DNA from: an uncultured Treponema sp.
Lineage (GTDB): Bacteria; Spirochaetota; Spirochaetia; Treponematales; Treponemataceae
Length of the DNA: 64,000 nt
Reading direction: 5' to 3'
NCBI RefSeq assembly: GCF_946187725.1
Contig: NZ_CAMHSK010000011.1
Coordinates: forward strand, 1 to 64,000
In this document: in pieces, positions 50,648-60,493 of the stretch
How positions within the stretch are numbered: the stretch's first letter is position 1
Layout: each line of letters opens with the position of its first letter
Notes under the pieces: model-generated
Database searches by the model: none
The model's input: only the letters and a program-made list of their open reading frames with translations
What the model was told of the DNA's origin: nothing
Translations under genes and position numbers: made by a program

Positions 50648-51177
50648 CGGCAACCGATTTCTTCTTCATCGCCCACATCCCATGCATCAAAAAGGTTGTC
50701 GGGCGTGTTTTCATCCTCATCTTCGTCATCATCGCCGTTTTTCACTTCAGTCGAATCGTAGTCTCCGTGAGTTCCGTCGTCCTCATTTTGATCAAATTCC
50801 GGGGTGACTTCTTTATCTCCGATTTCATTCCTCATTTCAGCCACAAGAGCCTCATTTGCGGCAACGCGAGCTGCAATTTCTGGAGAGACAGAAGATTCGC
50901 TCGTTACGGTCGCAACATTACATTCTTCTTCCTCAGAAACACCACCGTGCAAATCATCTTCAAATTGGCTTTCACAAGCATTTTCTGACTTGCTCAGGTC
51001 TTCTCCACCGGCAGAATCTTCCGGGATTGCAACTTCAAACGGAAAACCTTTTCGTAAAAGAGCCTGCTTCAAAAAAATCGCGATTGCAACATCAATATCA
51101 GTTCCAAGAGTCTCAAAAAGTTCTGACGCTTTTTCGACGAGAGAATCTTCCAAATCAATTTCATAAGTCTTAATCAT
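50644..51177 (-). CDS. RelB/DinJ-type ribbon-helix-helix protein with long acidic tail
   Basis: A 177-residue protein. Residues 1-60 resemble RelB/DinJ antitoxins (KTYEIDLEDSLVEKASELFE, GTDIDVAIAIFLKQALLRKG, FPFEV). The rest is very acidic (for example DDDEDEDENTPDN) and low in complexity. No RelE/YafQ toxin lies next to it, so it may be an orphan or a regulator of another sort. It overlaps the convergent nuclease gene by four bases. Confidence 0.72.
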   Translation of the reverse strand: MIKTYEIDLEDSLVEKASELFETLGTDIDVAIAIFLKQALLRKGFPFEVAIPEDSAGGEDLSKSENACESQFEDDLHGGVSEEEECNVATVTSESSVSPEIAARVAANEALVAEMRNEIGDKEVTPEFDQNEDDGTHGDYDSTEVKNGDDDEDEDENTPDNLFDAWDVGDEEEIGCR

Positions 51178-51273
51178 ATTTTTATTATCGGTGAAAAGCT
51201 GATAAATTTCAACGCAGCGAACAGGCGCGATGCTGTTTAATTTTCTGGCAGCATGGTATAATATCTGTCTTAT

Positions 51274-52656
51274 ATGAATACGACATTAGAACAAAAGCAG
51301 GAGTCTAAGCAGTTTTACCGCTCTCTTGCAAAAATCGTTACGCCAATTGCCCTTCAAAATCTTATTTCAGCGGCGGTCAGTTCTGCTGATGTCGTCATGC
51401 TTGGATATGTCGGGCAAAATGCTATCGCGGCTGTAAATCTTGCCTCCTACATTCAGTTCATTCTTTTCCTTTTTTTCATTGGATTTTCTTCCGGTGTCGT
51501 CATGCTTGCGGCTCAATACTGGGGGAAAAAAGACACTTACTCAATCGAAACGATATTTTCAATTGCGGTCAAGCTAGCAGGATTTGTCGGTCTCGTCTTT
51601 TCACTGCTGTCATTTTTCATTCCTCATCACCTGATGAAAATATTCACCGATGACAAAACTCTTATCGCAATCGGAAGCGACTACCTTAAAATCGCAGGAA
51701 TCGGGTTCTTCATCCTCGCTTTCTCGCAGATTTACCAGGCCGTCCTTAAAAGTATTGAGCATGTAAAAACAGTCACGGCAATCACAACGACAGCCCTTCT
51801 CATCAATATTTTCTTAAACGCCGTTTTCATTTTCGGTCTTTTCGGTGCACCAAAAATGGGAGTAAAAGGCGTCGCCCTTGCAACAAGCATTTCAAGATTT
51901 CTCGAATTCGCCATCTGCGTGTTTGTCTGCAGGAGAATCAAGGAAATCTCCTTCTCACCAAAACTTCTTTTCAGACGGAATTCCGTTCTTTTTAAAGATT
52001 TCGTTCATTTTTCCATGCCGGCAATCGGAAACGAAGCAATCTGGGGTGCGGGCTGGTCAATGTATGCGGTAATCATGGGGCATCTTGGAGCAGATTTGGT
52101 TGCAGCAAATTCGGTCGTCAGTGTAATAAGAAACCTCACGAGCGTTCTTGCATTCGGAATGGCTTACGGCGGTGCAATTCTTTTAGGAAAACAGATGGGA
52201 GCAAACCAAATGGCTCTGGTTTCGAGAAACGCTTCCAGGCTCGTAAAAAGCACAATTTTTGTCGGATTGCTTGAAGCTGTCGTACTCTTAGCGTGCAAGC
52301 CGCTTCTTTTTAAAATAGCAGATTTGAACGAGCAGGCCTCCGCATACCTCACGCCACTGCTGTACATAAACAGCATTTCGCTTGTTGGAGCCGTAATCAA
52401 TACGGTCCTGATTTGCGGAGTTTTCCGTGCCGGCGGAGATGCGAAATTCGGTCTTATCCTAGACACCTTTGCAATGTGGGCAGTTTCGGTTCCGCTCGGC
52501 TTTATCTGTGCCTTCGTCCTCCATCTTCCACCATTGACCGTTTACCTGATTATGTATCTCGATGAATGGGAAAAAATGATTTTCAACATCATACATTACA
52601 AAAACAAAAAATGGATAAAAAACATCACAAGGGATTTTACAAAAGAAAACAACTAA
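51274..52656 (+). CDS. MATE-family efflux transporter
   Basis: A 460-residue transporter with twelve hydrophobic segments in two similar halves. Marks are IALQNLISAAVSSADVVMLG near the N terminus and FSMPAIGNEAIWGAGWSMYA in the second half. MATE proteins export drugs or metabolites using Na+ or H+. Substrate unknown. A basic hydrophilic tail (YKNKKWIKNITRDFTKENN) is slightly long. TATAAT lies eleven bases before ATG, with no clear ribosome site. Confidence 0.87.
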   Translation: MNTTLEQKQESKQFYRSLAKIVTPIALQNLISAAVSSADVVMLGYVGQNAIAAVNLASYIQFILFLFFIGFSSGVVMLAAQYWGKKDTYSIETIFSIAVKLAGFVGLVFSLLSFFIPHHLMKIFTDDKTLIAIGSDYLKIAGIGFFILAFSQIYQAVLKSIEHVKTVTAITTTALLINIFLNAVFIFGLFGAPKMGVKGVALATSISRFLEFAICVFVCRRIKEISFSPKLLFRRNSVLFKDFVHFSMPAIGNEAIWGAGWSMYAVIMGHLGADLVAANSVVSVIRNLTSVLAFGMAYGGAILLGKQMGANQMALVSRNASRLVKSTIFVGLLEAVVLLACKPLLFKIADLNEQASAYLTPLLYINSISLVGAVINTVLICGVFRAGGDAKFGLILDTFAMWAVSVPLGFICAFVLHLPPLTVYLIMYLDEWEKMIFNIIHYKNKKWIKNITRDFTKENN

Positions 52657-52694
52657 TTCAAAAAAATAATCACGATAAAAGGGATAAAAAAAAT

Positions 52695-52763
52695 AAACCA
52701 CAGATTACTCAGATTACACGGATTAAAAATCTAATCTGTGCAATCTGTGACATCTGTGGTTTT
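52695..52763. repeat. Dispersed-repeat-like palindrome with CAGATTACNC units
   Basis: AAACCACAGAT (52695-52705) pairs with ATCTGTGGTTT (52752-52762), with nested CAGATTA/TAATCTG. Such ACAGATTACACGGATT sequences recur in several bacterial genomes. It lies between convergent MATE and PEPCK genes. Confidence 0.6.
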
Positions 52764-52803
52764 AAATTAAACAGCTAAGTTTAACTTATTTGCTCAAGCG
52801 AGC

Positions 52804-54651
52804 TTATTTTGAAAGACGAGCTTCGAGGTCATCCAAGCAGGCTGTGAGCTCTTTTGGCAAGTGTTTGCCGAATTTTGGATAGTGGTTCTCGCGGATGTCT
52901 TTAACTTCCTTCAACCAGCCCTCTTTGTCCACATTGAGAATCTGTGGGAGAGTCTTTTTGTAGTACTCAGGCAATCCGTCTGTGTTGATAGCACCCTCTT
53001 TTGGCATGAAGCCGATTGGTGTGTCAACATAGTTGTCTTTTCCGTCGCAGCGGTCGAAAATCCATGCGAGAACGCGTGAGTTGTCGCCGTAGCCTGGCCA
53101 CATGAATCCGCCTGGAAGCTCTTTGTTGTTCTCGTCCTTGCGGAACCAGTTAACGTAGAAGATCTTTGGCAATTTGTCCTGATCAGCTTTTGCACCAACG
53201 TCAATCCAGTGCTGGAAGTAGTCGCCCATGTTGTATCCACAGAATGGGAGAATAGCGAATGGGTCACGGCGGATTTTACCAACCTGTGAAGCATCGATTG
53301 TAGATGCTGCTGTGATTTCTGAACCAACGATAGAACCCAAGAATACACCGTGATTCCAGTTGCGGCTCTGGTGTACGAGAGGTACAGTTGATGGGCGGCG
53401 ACCACCGAAGAGGATAGCAGAGATTGGAACGCCCTCTGGGTTTTCCCACTCTGGAGCGATACACGGACACTGTTTTGCAGGTGCTGTGAATCGTGCGTTT
53501 GGATGAGCGAATTCCTCGCCTTTTGGTGATTTGTCTTTTGGAAGAGCGTCACGAGTCTGGCCTTTCCAGTCAACGAGCTTGCCCTTAGCTGGGTAACCAA
53601 TCTGTTCCCACCAAACATCGCCGTCTTCTGTAAGAGCACAGTTTGTGAAGATTGTGTTCTTTGAAGCAGAGATAAGAGCGTTTTTGTTAGACTCAGCAGA
53701 AGTTCCTGGAGCAACGCCGAAGAAGCCTGCCTCTGGGTTGATAGCGTACAAGCGACCGTCTTTGCCGAATTTCATCCAAGCGATGTCGTCACCGATTGTC
53801 TCAACTTTCCAGCCTGGGATTGTTGGGATAAGCATAGCCAAGTTTGTTTTACCACAAGCTGATGGGAATGCGCCAGTAACGTATTTAACTTTGCCCTCTG
53901 GGTTTGTGAGCTTGAGGATGAGCATGTGCTCAGCGAGCCAGCCTTCTTCACGAGCCAGAACAGTAGCGATTCGGAGAGCGAAACATTTTTTGCCGAGCAA
54001 AGCGTTTCCGCCGTATCCTGAACCGTAAGACCAGATGAGGTGCTCTTCTGGGAACTGAGAGATGTATTTGTGCTCAACATCTGCACAAGGCCAAATGCCG
54101 TTGTCTTTTTCGCCGTTGTTGAGTGGTTTACCAACTGAGTGCAAACAAGGAACGAATTCACCGTCTGTACCGATGATGTCGAGAACTTTTTTGCCTGCGC
54201 GAGTCATGATGTCCATGTTGAGAACAACGTACTCAGAGTCAGTAAGCTCAATACCGTTCTTTGAGATTGGTGAGCCGAGTGGACCCATGCAGAATGGGAT
54301 TACGTACATTGTGCGGCCGTGCATACAACCTTTGTACAAACCTTTCATTGTTGCCTTGAGCTCAACCGGGTCAATCCAGTTGTTTGTTGGACCTGCATCT
54401 TCCTGTTTTACAGAAGAAATGAATGTTCGGCCCTCAACGCGAGCTACATCGCTTGGAAGTGAACGGAACAAGAAGCTGTTAGGCTTTTTTGCAAGTGGAG
54501 TAGCAAGACCTGCATCGACGCATTTTTTCATCAATCGGTCATACTCTTCAGTAGAACCATCACATACATAAACGCTGTCTGGTTCACACATCTTAACACA
54601 TTCTTCAACCCAAGCTTTGATTTTCGGGTTTTTGATTTCATCAAGTGTCAT
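52804..54651 (-). CDS. pckG: Phosphoenolpyruvate carboxykinase (GTP)
   Basis: A GTP-type PEPCK of 615 residues from ATG 54651, which has GGAG before it; the track's start adds 31 unlikely residues. Marks are the P-loop with reactive Cys ([18 protein letters not shown]), [25 protein letters not shown] and WNHGVFLGS. It interconverts oxaloacetate and PEP; in fermenters it often runs toward oxaloacetate to make succinate. It appears to be a single-gene transcript. Confidence 0.95.
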   Translation of the reverse strand: MTLDEIKNPKIKAWVEECVKMCEPDSVYVCDGSTEEYDRLMKKCVDAGLATPLAKKPNSFLFRSLPSDVARVEGRTFISSVKQEDAGPTNNWIDPVELKATMKGLYKGCMHGRTMYVIPFCMGPLGSPISKNGIELTDSEYVVLNMDIMTRAGKKVLDIIGTDGEFVPCLHSVGKPLNNGEKDNGIWPCADVEHKYISQFPEEHLIWSYGSGYGGNALLGKKCFALRIATVLAREEGWLAEHMLILKLTNPEGKVKYVTGAFPSACGKTNLAMLIPTIPGWKVETIGDDIAWMKFGKDGRLYAINPEAGFFGVAPGTSAESNKNALISASKNTIFTNCALTEDGDVWWEQIGYPAKGKLVDWKGQTRDALPKDKSPKGEEFAHPNARFTAPAKQCPCIAPEWENPEGVPISAILFGGRRPSTVPLVHQSRNWNHGVFLGSIVGSEITAASTIDASQVGKIRRDPFAILPFCGYNMGDYFQHWIDVGAKADQDKLPKIFYVNWFRKDENNKELPGGFMWPGYGDNSRVLAWIFDRCDGKDNYVDTPIGFMPKEGAINTDGLPEYYKKTLPQILNVDKEGWLKEVKDIRENHYPKFGKHLPKELTACLDDLEARLSK

Positions 54652-54742
54652 TGTATCGCTCCTATAAAGTTCGATTTGAAAAAGATTATACCACGATTTT
54701 TGCGAATTGTGAATATGGAAGTGAAAAAAAAGCCGTGTGGAC

Positions 54743-54778
54743 AAAAAAAATTGCCCGCACGGTTAAGTGCAGGCAATT
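54743..54778 (-). terminator. Terminator of the alpha-galactoside operon
   Basis: On minus, AATTGCCTGCAC pairs with GTGCGGGCAATT, followed by eight T. It lies just after the GPH transporter stop. Confidence 0.82.
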
Positions 54779-54798
54779 CTTCTATTTAAGCCGATTTT

Positions 54799-56253
54799 TT
54801 AGTTTTCGTTGCGGGCTTTCAACTCAGCAGAAATCTCTTCGACTTTGCTATCTGTCAAAATGAATTTACTTCTGAAGATAATTACACCGACAATCAGAAC
54901 CAGGATTGGAACAAGTGTCATTACCATGCGCAAGCCCATTTTTGAAGCTGCATCAACGCCTTCTGAAAAATCAATTTTGACATAATCAGGAACATCGTCT
55001 GCAACATTCTTCAAATTAAGGACAGAAAGAGCGATTGAAGCGATGAATGCCGAAATTCCTGAAGCAAGTTTTACAACGAAAGTCTGCATAGAGAAGATAA
55101 CGCTTTCATCGCGGCGTTTATTCTTCAAATCACCATAATCAACTGTATTTGCAAGGAAGACAGTGATGATTACATTGTTTACACCTGCACTTGCCATTAC
55201 GAGCACACCAGGAATCAGGAATGGAACTACAGAATTTACACCGATTGAAGCCATTGCAAGCAAAGCGATATAGCCGATAATGCTCATTCCAACGCTAACA
55301 TAGAAAATCTTTGTATTGCTCAACTTCAAGCCACTTCTCAAGAGAGGATACAAAAGCATCATCGCAAGAATCTGTGTGCCGCCACCGACCATATTGAACA
55401 GTGCATAACCGTCATTCCAGTTTGTGCCGCCCAAATCATACTTGAAGAAGTAGATTACAAGGTTTGAAGTGATGTAAAGCGCAACATTGATAACAACAAT
55501 CGTAATAACAACAGTCATTGCCTGGTCATTTCGCAAAAGTGCACGGAACATTTCACCCATTGAAGGAGTTTTCATGTCAACAGTTGATTTTTCTTTGATT
55601 GCGATACAGAGAATCAAAGTGAAAATAACGAAAAGAACTGCAACACCAAGAGTGAAATATTTGAATCCGATGAATTCATGCCACTGAGAGCCTGGAAAAC
55701 GAGAGGCCTGTTCAGCAGTAGCATTGCCGCCAATCATTTTTCCAAGAAGAGGAACAATAATCATTGTGGCGATAGAAATGATTGCAGCACCGACACCAGC
55801 ACAGCTTCGAGCCAAAGTTGTAAGACCTTCGCGCTCTTTTCCGCCGTTAGTGAAAGCAGGAATCATTGACCAGTAAGGAATATCCATCATTGTGTAGGTA
55901 ATGCCCCAAACGATGTAAGTGACAGCAGCATAAGCTACAAGACCTTTTGCATCGATACAAGGTGGAGCAGAGAACATAAGGAAGAGAACGACAGCATTTG
56001 TAAGCGTACCGATTAAAAGCCACGGACGAAATTTGCCCCAGCGGGTTTTTGTTTTTGCAACAATAACACCCATAATCGGGTCATTGAATGCGTCAAAAAT
56101 TCGTGCAGCAAGCAGAATTATACCCATCGCAACGGCACTAACGCCCATGATATCCTGAAAATAATACAGAATATAGCTGGCAGAAAGCATGTAAACCATG
56201 TCTTTTCCAACAGCACCAAGACCATACGAAGCCTTTTCCTTTAGTCCTAACAT
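54799..56253 (-). CDS. GPH-family sugar:cation symporter (MelB-like)
   Basis: A 484-residue transporter with twelve hydrophobic segments. Features of glycoside-pentoside-hexuronide symporters: KASYGLGAVGKDMVYML, ARIFDAFNDPIMGVIVAKTKTRWGKFRPWLLIG and DIPYWSMIPAFT. It probably imports alpha-galactosides such as melibiose or pectin- or raffinose-derived sugars together with a cation, given the alpha-galactosidase at the head of the operon. AAAGGAG precedes ATG, and a terminator follows. Confidence 0.87.
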   Translation of the reverse strand: MLGLKEKASYGLGAVGKDMVYMLSASYILYYFQDIMGVSAVAMGIILLAARIFDAFNDPIMGVIVAKTKTRWGKFRPWLLIGTLTNAVVLFLMFSAPPCIDAKGLVAYAAVTYIVWGITYTMMDIPYWSMIPAFTNGGKEREGLTTLARSCAGVGAAIISIATMIIVPLLGKMIGGNATAEQASRFPGSQWHEFIGFKYFTLGVAVLFVIFTLILCIAIKEKSTVDMKTPSMGEMFRALLRNDQAMTVVITIVVINVALYITSNLVIYFFKYDLGGTNWNDGYALFNMVGGGTQILAMMLLYPLLRSGLKLSNTKIFYVSVGMSIIGYIALLAMASIGVNSVVPFLIPGVLVMASAGVNNVIITVFLANTVDYGDLKNKRRDESVIFSMQTFVVKLASGISAFIASIALSVLNLKNVADDVPDYVKIDFSEGVDAASKMGLRMVMTLVPILVLIVGVIIFRSKFILTDSKVEEISAELKARNEN

Positions 56254-56281
56254 AGGATTCTCCTTTTTAAAATTTCCGTTT

Positions 56282-56974
56282 TTAATTCTTTAAGGCAACA
56301 AGAATTATGTTGATTAAAAGTTCAATCTGCTTTCTCGCTTCTACGCTTCTGTCCATGGTCAAAAGTTCTCCTGAAATTGAAAGCTTTTGCGCAAGGCAGA
56401 ACAGGGAATGCATCATCGTTACAAACATTTCCTGTGCAGTTGAAGCGGCAAGCACTTCATTTTTGGAACTGGAGAATGAAATCGAACCGTCCTTGATTCC
56501 TTTTTCCAGTGCCTGAACAACGATTGTATTTGTGATACCAATCGTTTTTTCGTATTCGAGGAGCTTTTCAGAACTCACCTTTTCCTTCTTAATGAAAGAA
56601 TCGAAATAGTAGATGAAGCTGAAAAAACTTCTCTGTGTTATGAGGGCATCAGCATAAACTTCAAGCAATTCCCTCATCTGCTCAAAGCCGCTCAACGAAT
56701 CGTACTTCTCAGAAGAAAATACTTCGCTGAACACTGCCGTCTCAAGATTCCATGCGTAAATCGCGACCTCAATTGCAAGTTCTTCCTTTGTCTGGAAATA
56801 TCTGTACAAAGAAGCAACTCCAATTTTGGAAGCTGCCGCAATGTCGTTCATTGAAATGTTTTCGATTCCGTTCTCAGAAAACAAACCGAAAGTACATTCA
56901 ATAATCGACTGGATTCTTCCGTCTTTTTTTTCTTTTCGGGTTTCGCTTTTAGTTACACTCGCCTGCCCACTCAT
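56282..56974 (-). CDS. TetR-family transcriptional regulator
   Basis: A 230-residue TetR protein. The helix-turn-helix is at about 18-65 (IIECTFGLFSENGIENISMNDIAAASKIGVASLYRYFQTKEEL). The C-terminal part should bind ligand. It overlaps the end of the upstream gene by 26 bases and precedes the transporter by 28 bases, so it is embedded in the alpha-galactoside operon and may control it. Confidence 0.87.
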   Translation of the reverse strand: MSGQASVTKSETRKEKKDGRIQSIIECTFGLFSENGIENISMNDIAAASKIGVASLYRYFQTKEELAIEVAIYAWNLETAVFSEVFSSEKYDSLSGFEQMRELLEVYADALITQRSFFSFIYYFDSFIKKEKVSSEKLLEYEKTIGITNTIVVQALEKGIKDGSISFSSSKNEVLAASTAQEMFVTMMHSLFCLAQKLSISGELLTMDRSVEARKQIELLINIILVALKN

Positions 56975-58451
56975 AGATGCTCACCTCTTTGCCGACAGCT
57001 TTTTCAACAGCATGATATGCGCCATTGTAAATTCCGACTTTTTTATTAGACATAATCGCATGATTCATCTTTTCAAGCAAGTCGGGTGTCTCAACAAATG
57101 AACGAAGCATAAAGCAGGCATATTCAAGACTCGGACATTCCGGTGTTCCATCGCCCACTTCTGCAGCCCGTATTGCACCCCAGCATTCATGGCCTCCGAC
57201 ATGCTGAATCATCAGCTTTGGAACAGGATAGAATGCAAGCTCACTCGGTTTTGTAATCAGCACATCACAAGCACGAATAAGAATGTTTGTCGCATAAACG
57301 GCCGCAAAAATGTCTTTGTGGCAGAAAACATGAATTCCGTTTGACTCATCGCCAGCACAGGCAATGTCATTCAAAGCGTTTTCTGCAAATTTTCGTGTGA
57401 AAGACCAGTCATGGAAATGAGTCTTTGAATGTTCCTCAATTTCAGGGATTTTCTCCTTAAACATGTTCCACACATTCTCATAATCTCCGATGTTCAGATA
57501 CAGGGCAGCTTTCTTTTCCTTGATATAAGGAAGCAAAGTTTTGATAAGTCCTGCAAAGTAGTCTCCCTGAGCGCCCGCACCGCCAATTGTCAAAAGGAAG
57601 CGAAGCGGTTTTTTGCCAGAGATTCTTGCAAGTCGTTTTTTACAATCAGACTCAATGTTTCGAACCATTTCGTCGTCCATGTAGTGACCTGCATAGCAGA
57701 TATCTTTTTCGCTCATCGGTTTGAGGATATTTTCACCGTCAAAACCTTTGAGTGTTCTATATGAAAGATAAGAAGAAGGAGTCTGCACAAGATGAAGTGC
57801 ACCTTCGCTCAAATGAAGGCCCATTGCCCAGTTGTCAGGAATTGCGTTAACAACATGAGTGAAGCCAGCATGAACGGCAGCCTGACTTGGCCAGACATGA
57901 GTTGCGATATACGGTGTTTCGCGCGGCAAATCATGCAGGACAGGTGTCATAAGCTCAGCAGTTTTCTGGTCGCCCGCATTGTAAGAGAGCTTTTTGAAGC
58001 CTTCTGTGTTGAGCGGATCCCATACCAATTTATTGAAGAGTTTTGACTTCTGTGAAAGGCGGCTTGCCATTGAATAAAGCTTGTTCTGATAAGCAATGAT
58101 TTTTGTACAAGTCGTCTCCGGGAACGAATTCAAGTCGAGCCAGAGCGGAGTGTAGCCCATTGCGTGAGCGGCACTTGCCATTGCCATTGAAATTCTGTAG
58201 TGACCGAAGCCCATTCGGATGTTACCAATGATGATTGATTTTTCAGGAAGTTCGCCCATCGGCTCTTTTGAAAGCACGAGAACTTTAGCCCCGAAAGCTG
58301 GTGTCAAAACTTCATTGTCCACAGCAGCAAGATGATAAGGAGTATTCCTGTCATCACCAAATTTTTTAAGGAATTTTTTCTGCTGTGCCGATGCCTTGCG
58401 GAGTGTCTTTTTATCGATTACATTGCCAAAAATAACAGATGACTTGTCCAT
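56949..58451 (-). CDS. GT-B-like (MurG/GT28-style) protein, unknown function
   Basis: A 500-residue protein whose pattern suits a two-domain GT-B glycosyltransferase-like fold. The N-terminal half has IIIGNIRMGFGHYRISMAMASAAHAMGY (a glycine loop as in MurG/diacylglycerol glucosyltransferases). The C-terminal half has LLTIGGAGAQGDYF and ACDVLITKPSELAFYPVPKLMI, which resembles a sugar-nucleotide binding region. The product it would make is unknown. Being between an alpha-galactosidase and a sugar symporter gene suggests it acts on galactosides or a glycolipid. Confidence 0.6.
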   Translation of the reverse strand: MDKSSVIFGNVIDKKTLRKASAQQKKFLKKFGDDRNTPYHLAAVDNEVLTPAFGAKVLVLSKEPMGELPEKSIIIGNIRMGFGHYRISMAMASAAHAMGYTPLWLDLNSFPETTCTKIIAYQNKLYSMASRLSQKSKLFNKLVWDPLNTEGFKKLSYNAGDQKTAELMTPVLHDLPRETPYIATHVWPSQAAVHAGFTHVVNAIPDNWAMGLHLSEGALHLVQTPSSYLSYRTLKGFDGENILKPMSEKDICYAGHYMDDEMVRNIESDCKKRLARISGKKPLRFLLTIGGAGAQGDYFAGLIKTLLPYIKEKKAALYLNIGDYENVWNMFKEKIPEIEEHSKTHFHDWSFTRKFAENALNDIACAGDESNGIHVFCHKDIFAAVYATNILIRACDVLITKPSELAFYPVPKLMIQHVGGHECWGAIRAAEVGDGTPECPSLEYACFMLRSFVETPDLLEKMNHAIMSNKKVGIYNGAYHAVEKAVGKEVSIYEWAGECN

Positions 58452-58463
58452 AACTTTTTCTCC

Positions 58464-60350
58464 CTACTTTCTTTCATAAATCGAAATCGAATGTGGCTCA
58501 AAATGGAAGCCGTCAGTCATTCGTGTTCCGTAGTCAACTACTGATTCAAGATTCTCTGTTTTACCGCTGAATCTTGAAACCAGTTCAGTTCTTTCTATAT
58601 ATACAGGCTCGTCTCCAAGATTGATGAAGCCTGTGTATTTTTCATTTTTAGAGAAGATGAAATAACTTGTGGCATTTCTGTTTTCAACACCAAAATCTTC
58701 ATCCTCAAAGAGCTCATAAAGCTGCTCGATTTTCTTTGTAAATGCCCCTTCTTTTTCTGAATCAAAATGTACAGGGTCGTCTGAATGCATTGTCTGACTT
58801 GCAAACAGATAATTCACAAGTGCAATCAGGATTTTTTCTTTATCAGTCAAACTGATGTTCTCGTAGCGCAGGAATACAACATCCGGATCATTGATGTATA
58901 CGCCGTTATCCCAAAAAGCATGTCCAAGGGTATCCTGCATATTTACGAATGCACTCGGTCTTGAAGGATAGTTCGATTTTTTCATCCACGAAATATCCCA
59001 GTCTTCTTTAGTATCAGTTCCGATTCTTGAGAGCGGGAAGGCCTTAAAGCTTGACTCGAACGGCATTCCGCAGCCCAGGTAAGCTACCCTCTCTCCATTT
59101 TTGTTCATTGTTCTCTTTGTAAGAACTTTTACAGCACGGTCATACCATTCGTATGCAGCACCGCCATTTTTAAATTCACCACGAATAAGACCGGCAAAAA
59201 GGAAGTCCAATTTAAGGTAACGGAATCCCCATTCATTCACAGCCTTTTCAATCAGCGCATCAAGGTGTTCAAGAACATCATCACGGCTCAAATCAAGGCA
59301 GAAATATGAACCAGGGAAAGAAGGCTGATCCTTTCCAAAATTCGCGCCCCAAAGAGGATTGAATCCTGCTGTAACGGGTTTTCCTTTTTTATCACGCAAA
59401 AGCCAGTCGGTATGATTTTTTACAAGTTCGCTTCTCAAATCAACAATGAAAGGTGCAATCCAAAGACCTGGAACATAGCCCTTTTCTGCGATTGAAGAAG
59501 CAAGAGAGTTCATCCCCTGAGGGAAACGGTCAGTTCGGGCATCCCAGTCACCAAGGGAAATTTCCCATCCGTCATCAACCTGAAAGACACAAGGCTTTTT
59601 AGAATCAAGAAAATGTGTTTTGATGAGATTTTCTGTCTTACCAAGCCCTTCAAGGTCACCCTGAATAAGTTCGTTGTTGATGTCGGCATAGTGATTATAC
59701 CAAGATTCCCAGCCGCCGACAGAAATTTTACCTTTCTGCGGTGTAGAATTGAGGAAATTCAGCGTGCCGAAGCGCGCCTCCTTATCCTCTGCAAAGAGCT
59801 TCTGAGTTGTCTCGCGAAGCTCAAAAAAATCACCAGCGACAAACACGGCAAGTTCAGCGATTTTGTCGCCTTCGTGCCATGTCTTTCCGTCAGCATAGAC
59901 CGTGCATGTAATTTCACGCTTTTTACGGTCAACATAGAAACTAACTGGCGGAACCAATCCCTTAACATTACCCGTTGAAGCCACAGCAAGATACAGATTC
60001 TTACCGTTCATGTTCCAACGCAAATAGATAAAGAACGAGCCGACAAGCAGTTTTTTTGATTTCAATGATTTTGGAAGACGGCCTGGAACTGTGAAATAAT
60101 TTTTCCACTGCGGAACAACCGGGAAGTATTTTTTCTGATACTCACCAGGATTGATTTCACCGCCAAAGCCCCAGCCCTGCCAGCCCGAACCATAGAAAGC
60201 GAAGTCATTCTTTTTGCAGAATTCAGCCGCTTCCCCTCCAAGCTGTTTTTCAAGGAGCGAATCAACAGAAAGAGTTGCAAAGATTCTGTTTTCGCTATCA
60301 GTACAATCTGCACCGTGGTAAAAATACTCATTTCGATCCAACTCTTTCAT
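58464..60350 (-). CDS. GH36-type alpha-galactosidase
   Basis: A 628-residue glycoside hydrolase without a signal peptide, hence cytoplasmic. Marks are FQVDDGWEISLGDW, GLWIAPFIVDLRSEL, the nucleophile Asp in RYLKLDFLFAGL and the acid/base Asp region in RIGTDTKEDWD. It should release alpha-galactose from imported oligosaccharides. It heads the operon with the GT-B-like gene (12 bases), TetR and GPH symporter. GGAGC precedes ATG. Confidence 0.88.
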   Translation of the reverse strand: MKELDRNEYFYHGADCTDSENRIFATLSVDSLLEKQLGGEAAEFCKKNDFAFYGSGWQGWGFGGEINPGEYQKKYFPVVPQWKNYFTVPGRLPKSLKSKKLLVGSFFIYLRWNMNGKNLYLAVASTGNVKGLVPPVSFYVDRKKREITCTVYADGKTWHEGDKIAELAVFVAGDFFELRETTQKLFAEDKEARFGTLNFLNSTPQKGKISVGGWESWYNHYADINNELIQGDLEGLGKTENLIKTHFLDSKKPCVFQVDDGWEISLGDWDARTDRFPQGMNSLASSIAEKGYVPGLWIAPFIVDLRSELVKNHTDWLLRDKKGKPVTAGFNPLWGANFGKDQPSFPGSYFCLDLSRDDVLEHLDALIEKAVNEWGFRYLKLDFLFAGLIRGEFKNGGAAYEWYDRAVKVLTKRTMNKNGERVAYLGCGMPFESSFKAFPLSRIGTDTKEDWDISWMKKSNYPSRPSAFVNMQDTLGHAFWDNGVYINDPDVVFLRYENISLTDKEKILIALVNYLFASQTMHSDDPVHFDSEKEGAFTKKIEQLYELFEDEDFGVENRNATSYFIFSKNEKYTGFINLGDEPVYIERTELVSRFSGKTENLESVVDYGTRMTDGFHFEPHSISIYERK

Positions 60351-60386
60351 GATTTACGCTCCTGTTTTTAATTATTTTAGAACATC

Positions 60387-60493
60387 CCCCACAAGGATGT
60401 GGGGTTTCAGACCAGAGAGAAAATTCTGTTTACCTTTAGGTGAACAGAATTTTCTCGTACTAAGTCAAAATGCAAGGATGCATTTTGACTTAG
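60387..60493. repeat. Triple-hairpin element B
   Basis: H1: CCCCACA-AGGA-TGTGGGG. H2: GAGAAAATTCTGTTTACC-TTTA-GGTGAACAGAATTTTCTC, 18 pairs with one wobble. H3: CTAAGTCAAAATGCA-AGGA-TGCATTTTGACTTAG, 15 perfect pairs, overlapping the outer-membrane protein stop codon. Architecture matches elements A (41831) and C (62490). Confidence 0.65.

Noticed and set aside
50644-51177. Complete RelBE toxin-antitoxin pair
   Set aside because: No toxin gene lies on either side of the RelB-like protein.
52911-53714. Minus-strand 267-residue ORF in another frame of pckG
   Set aside because: It is an out-of-frame shadow, Ser/Thr/Leu-rich, within a fully intact PEPCK gene.
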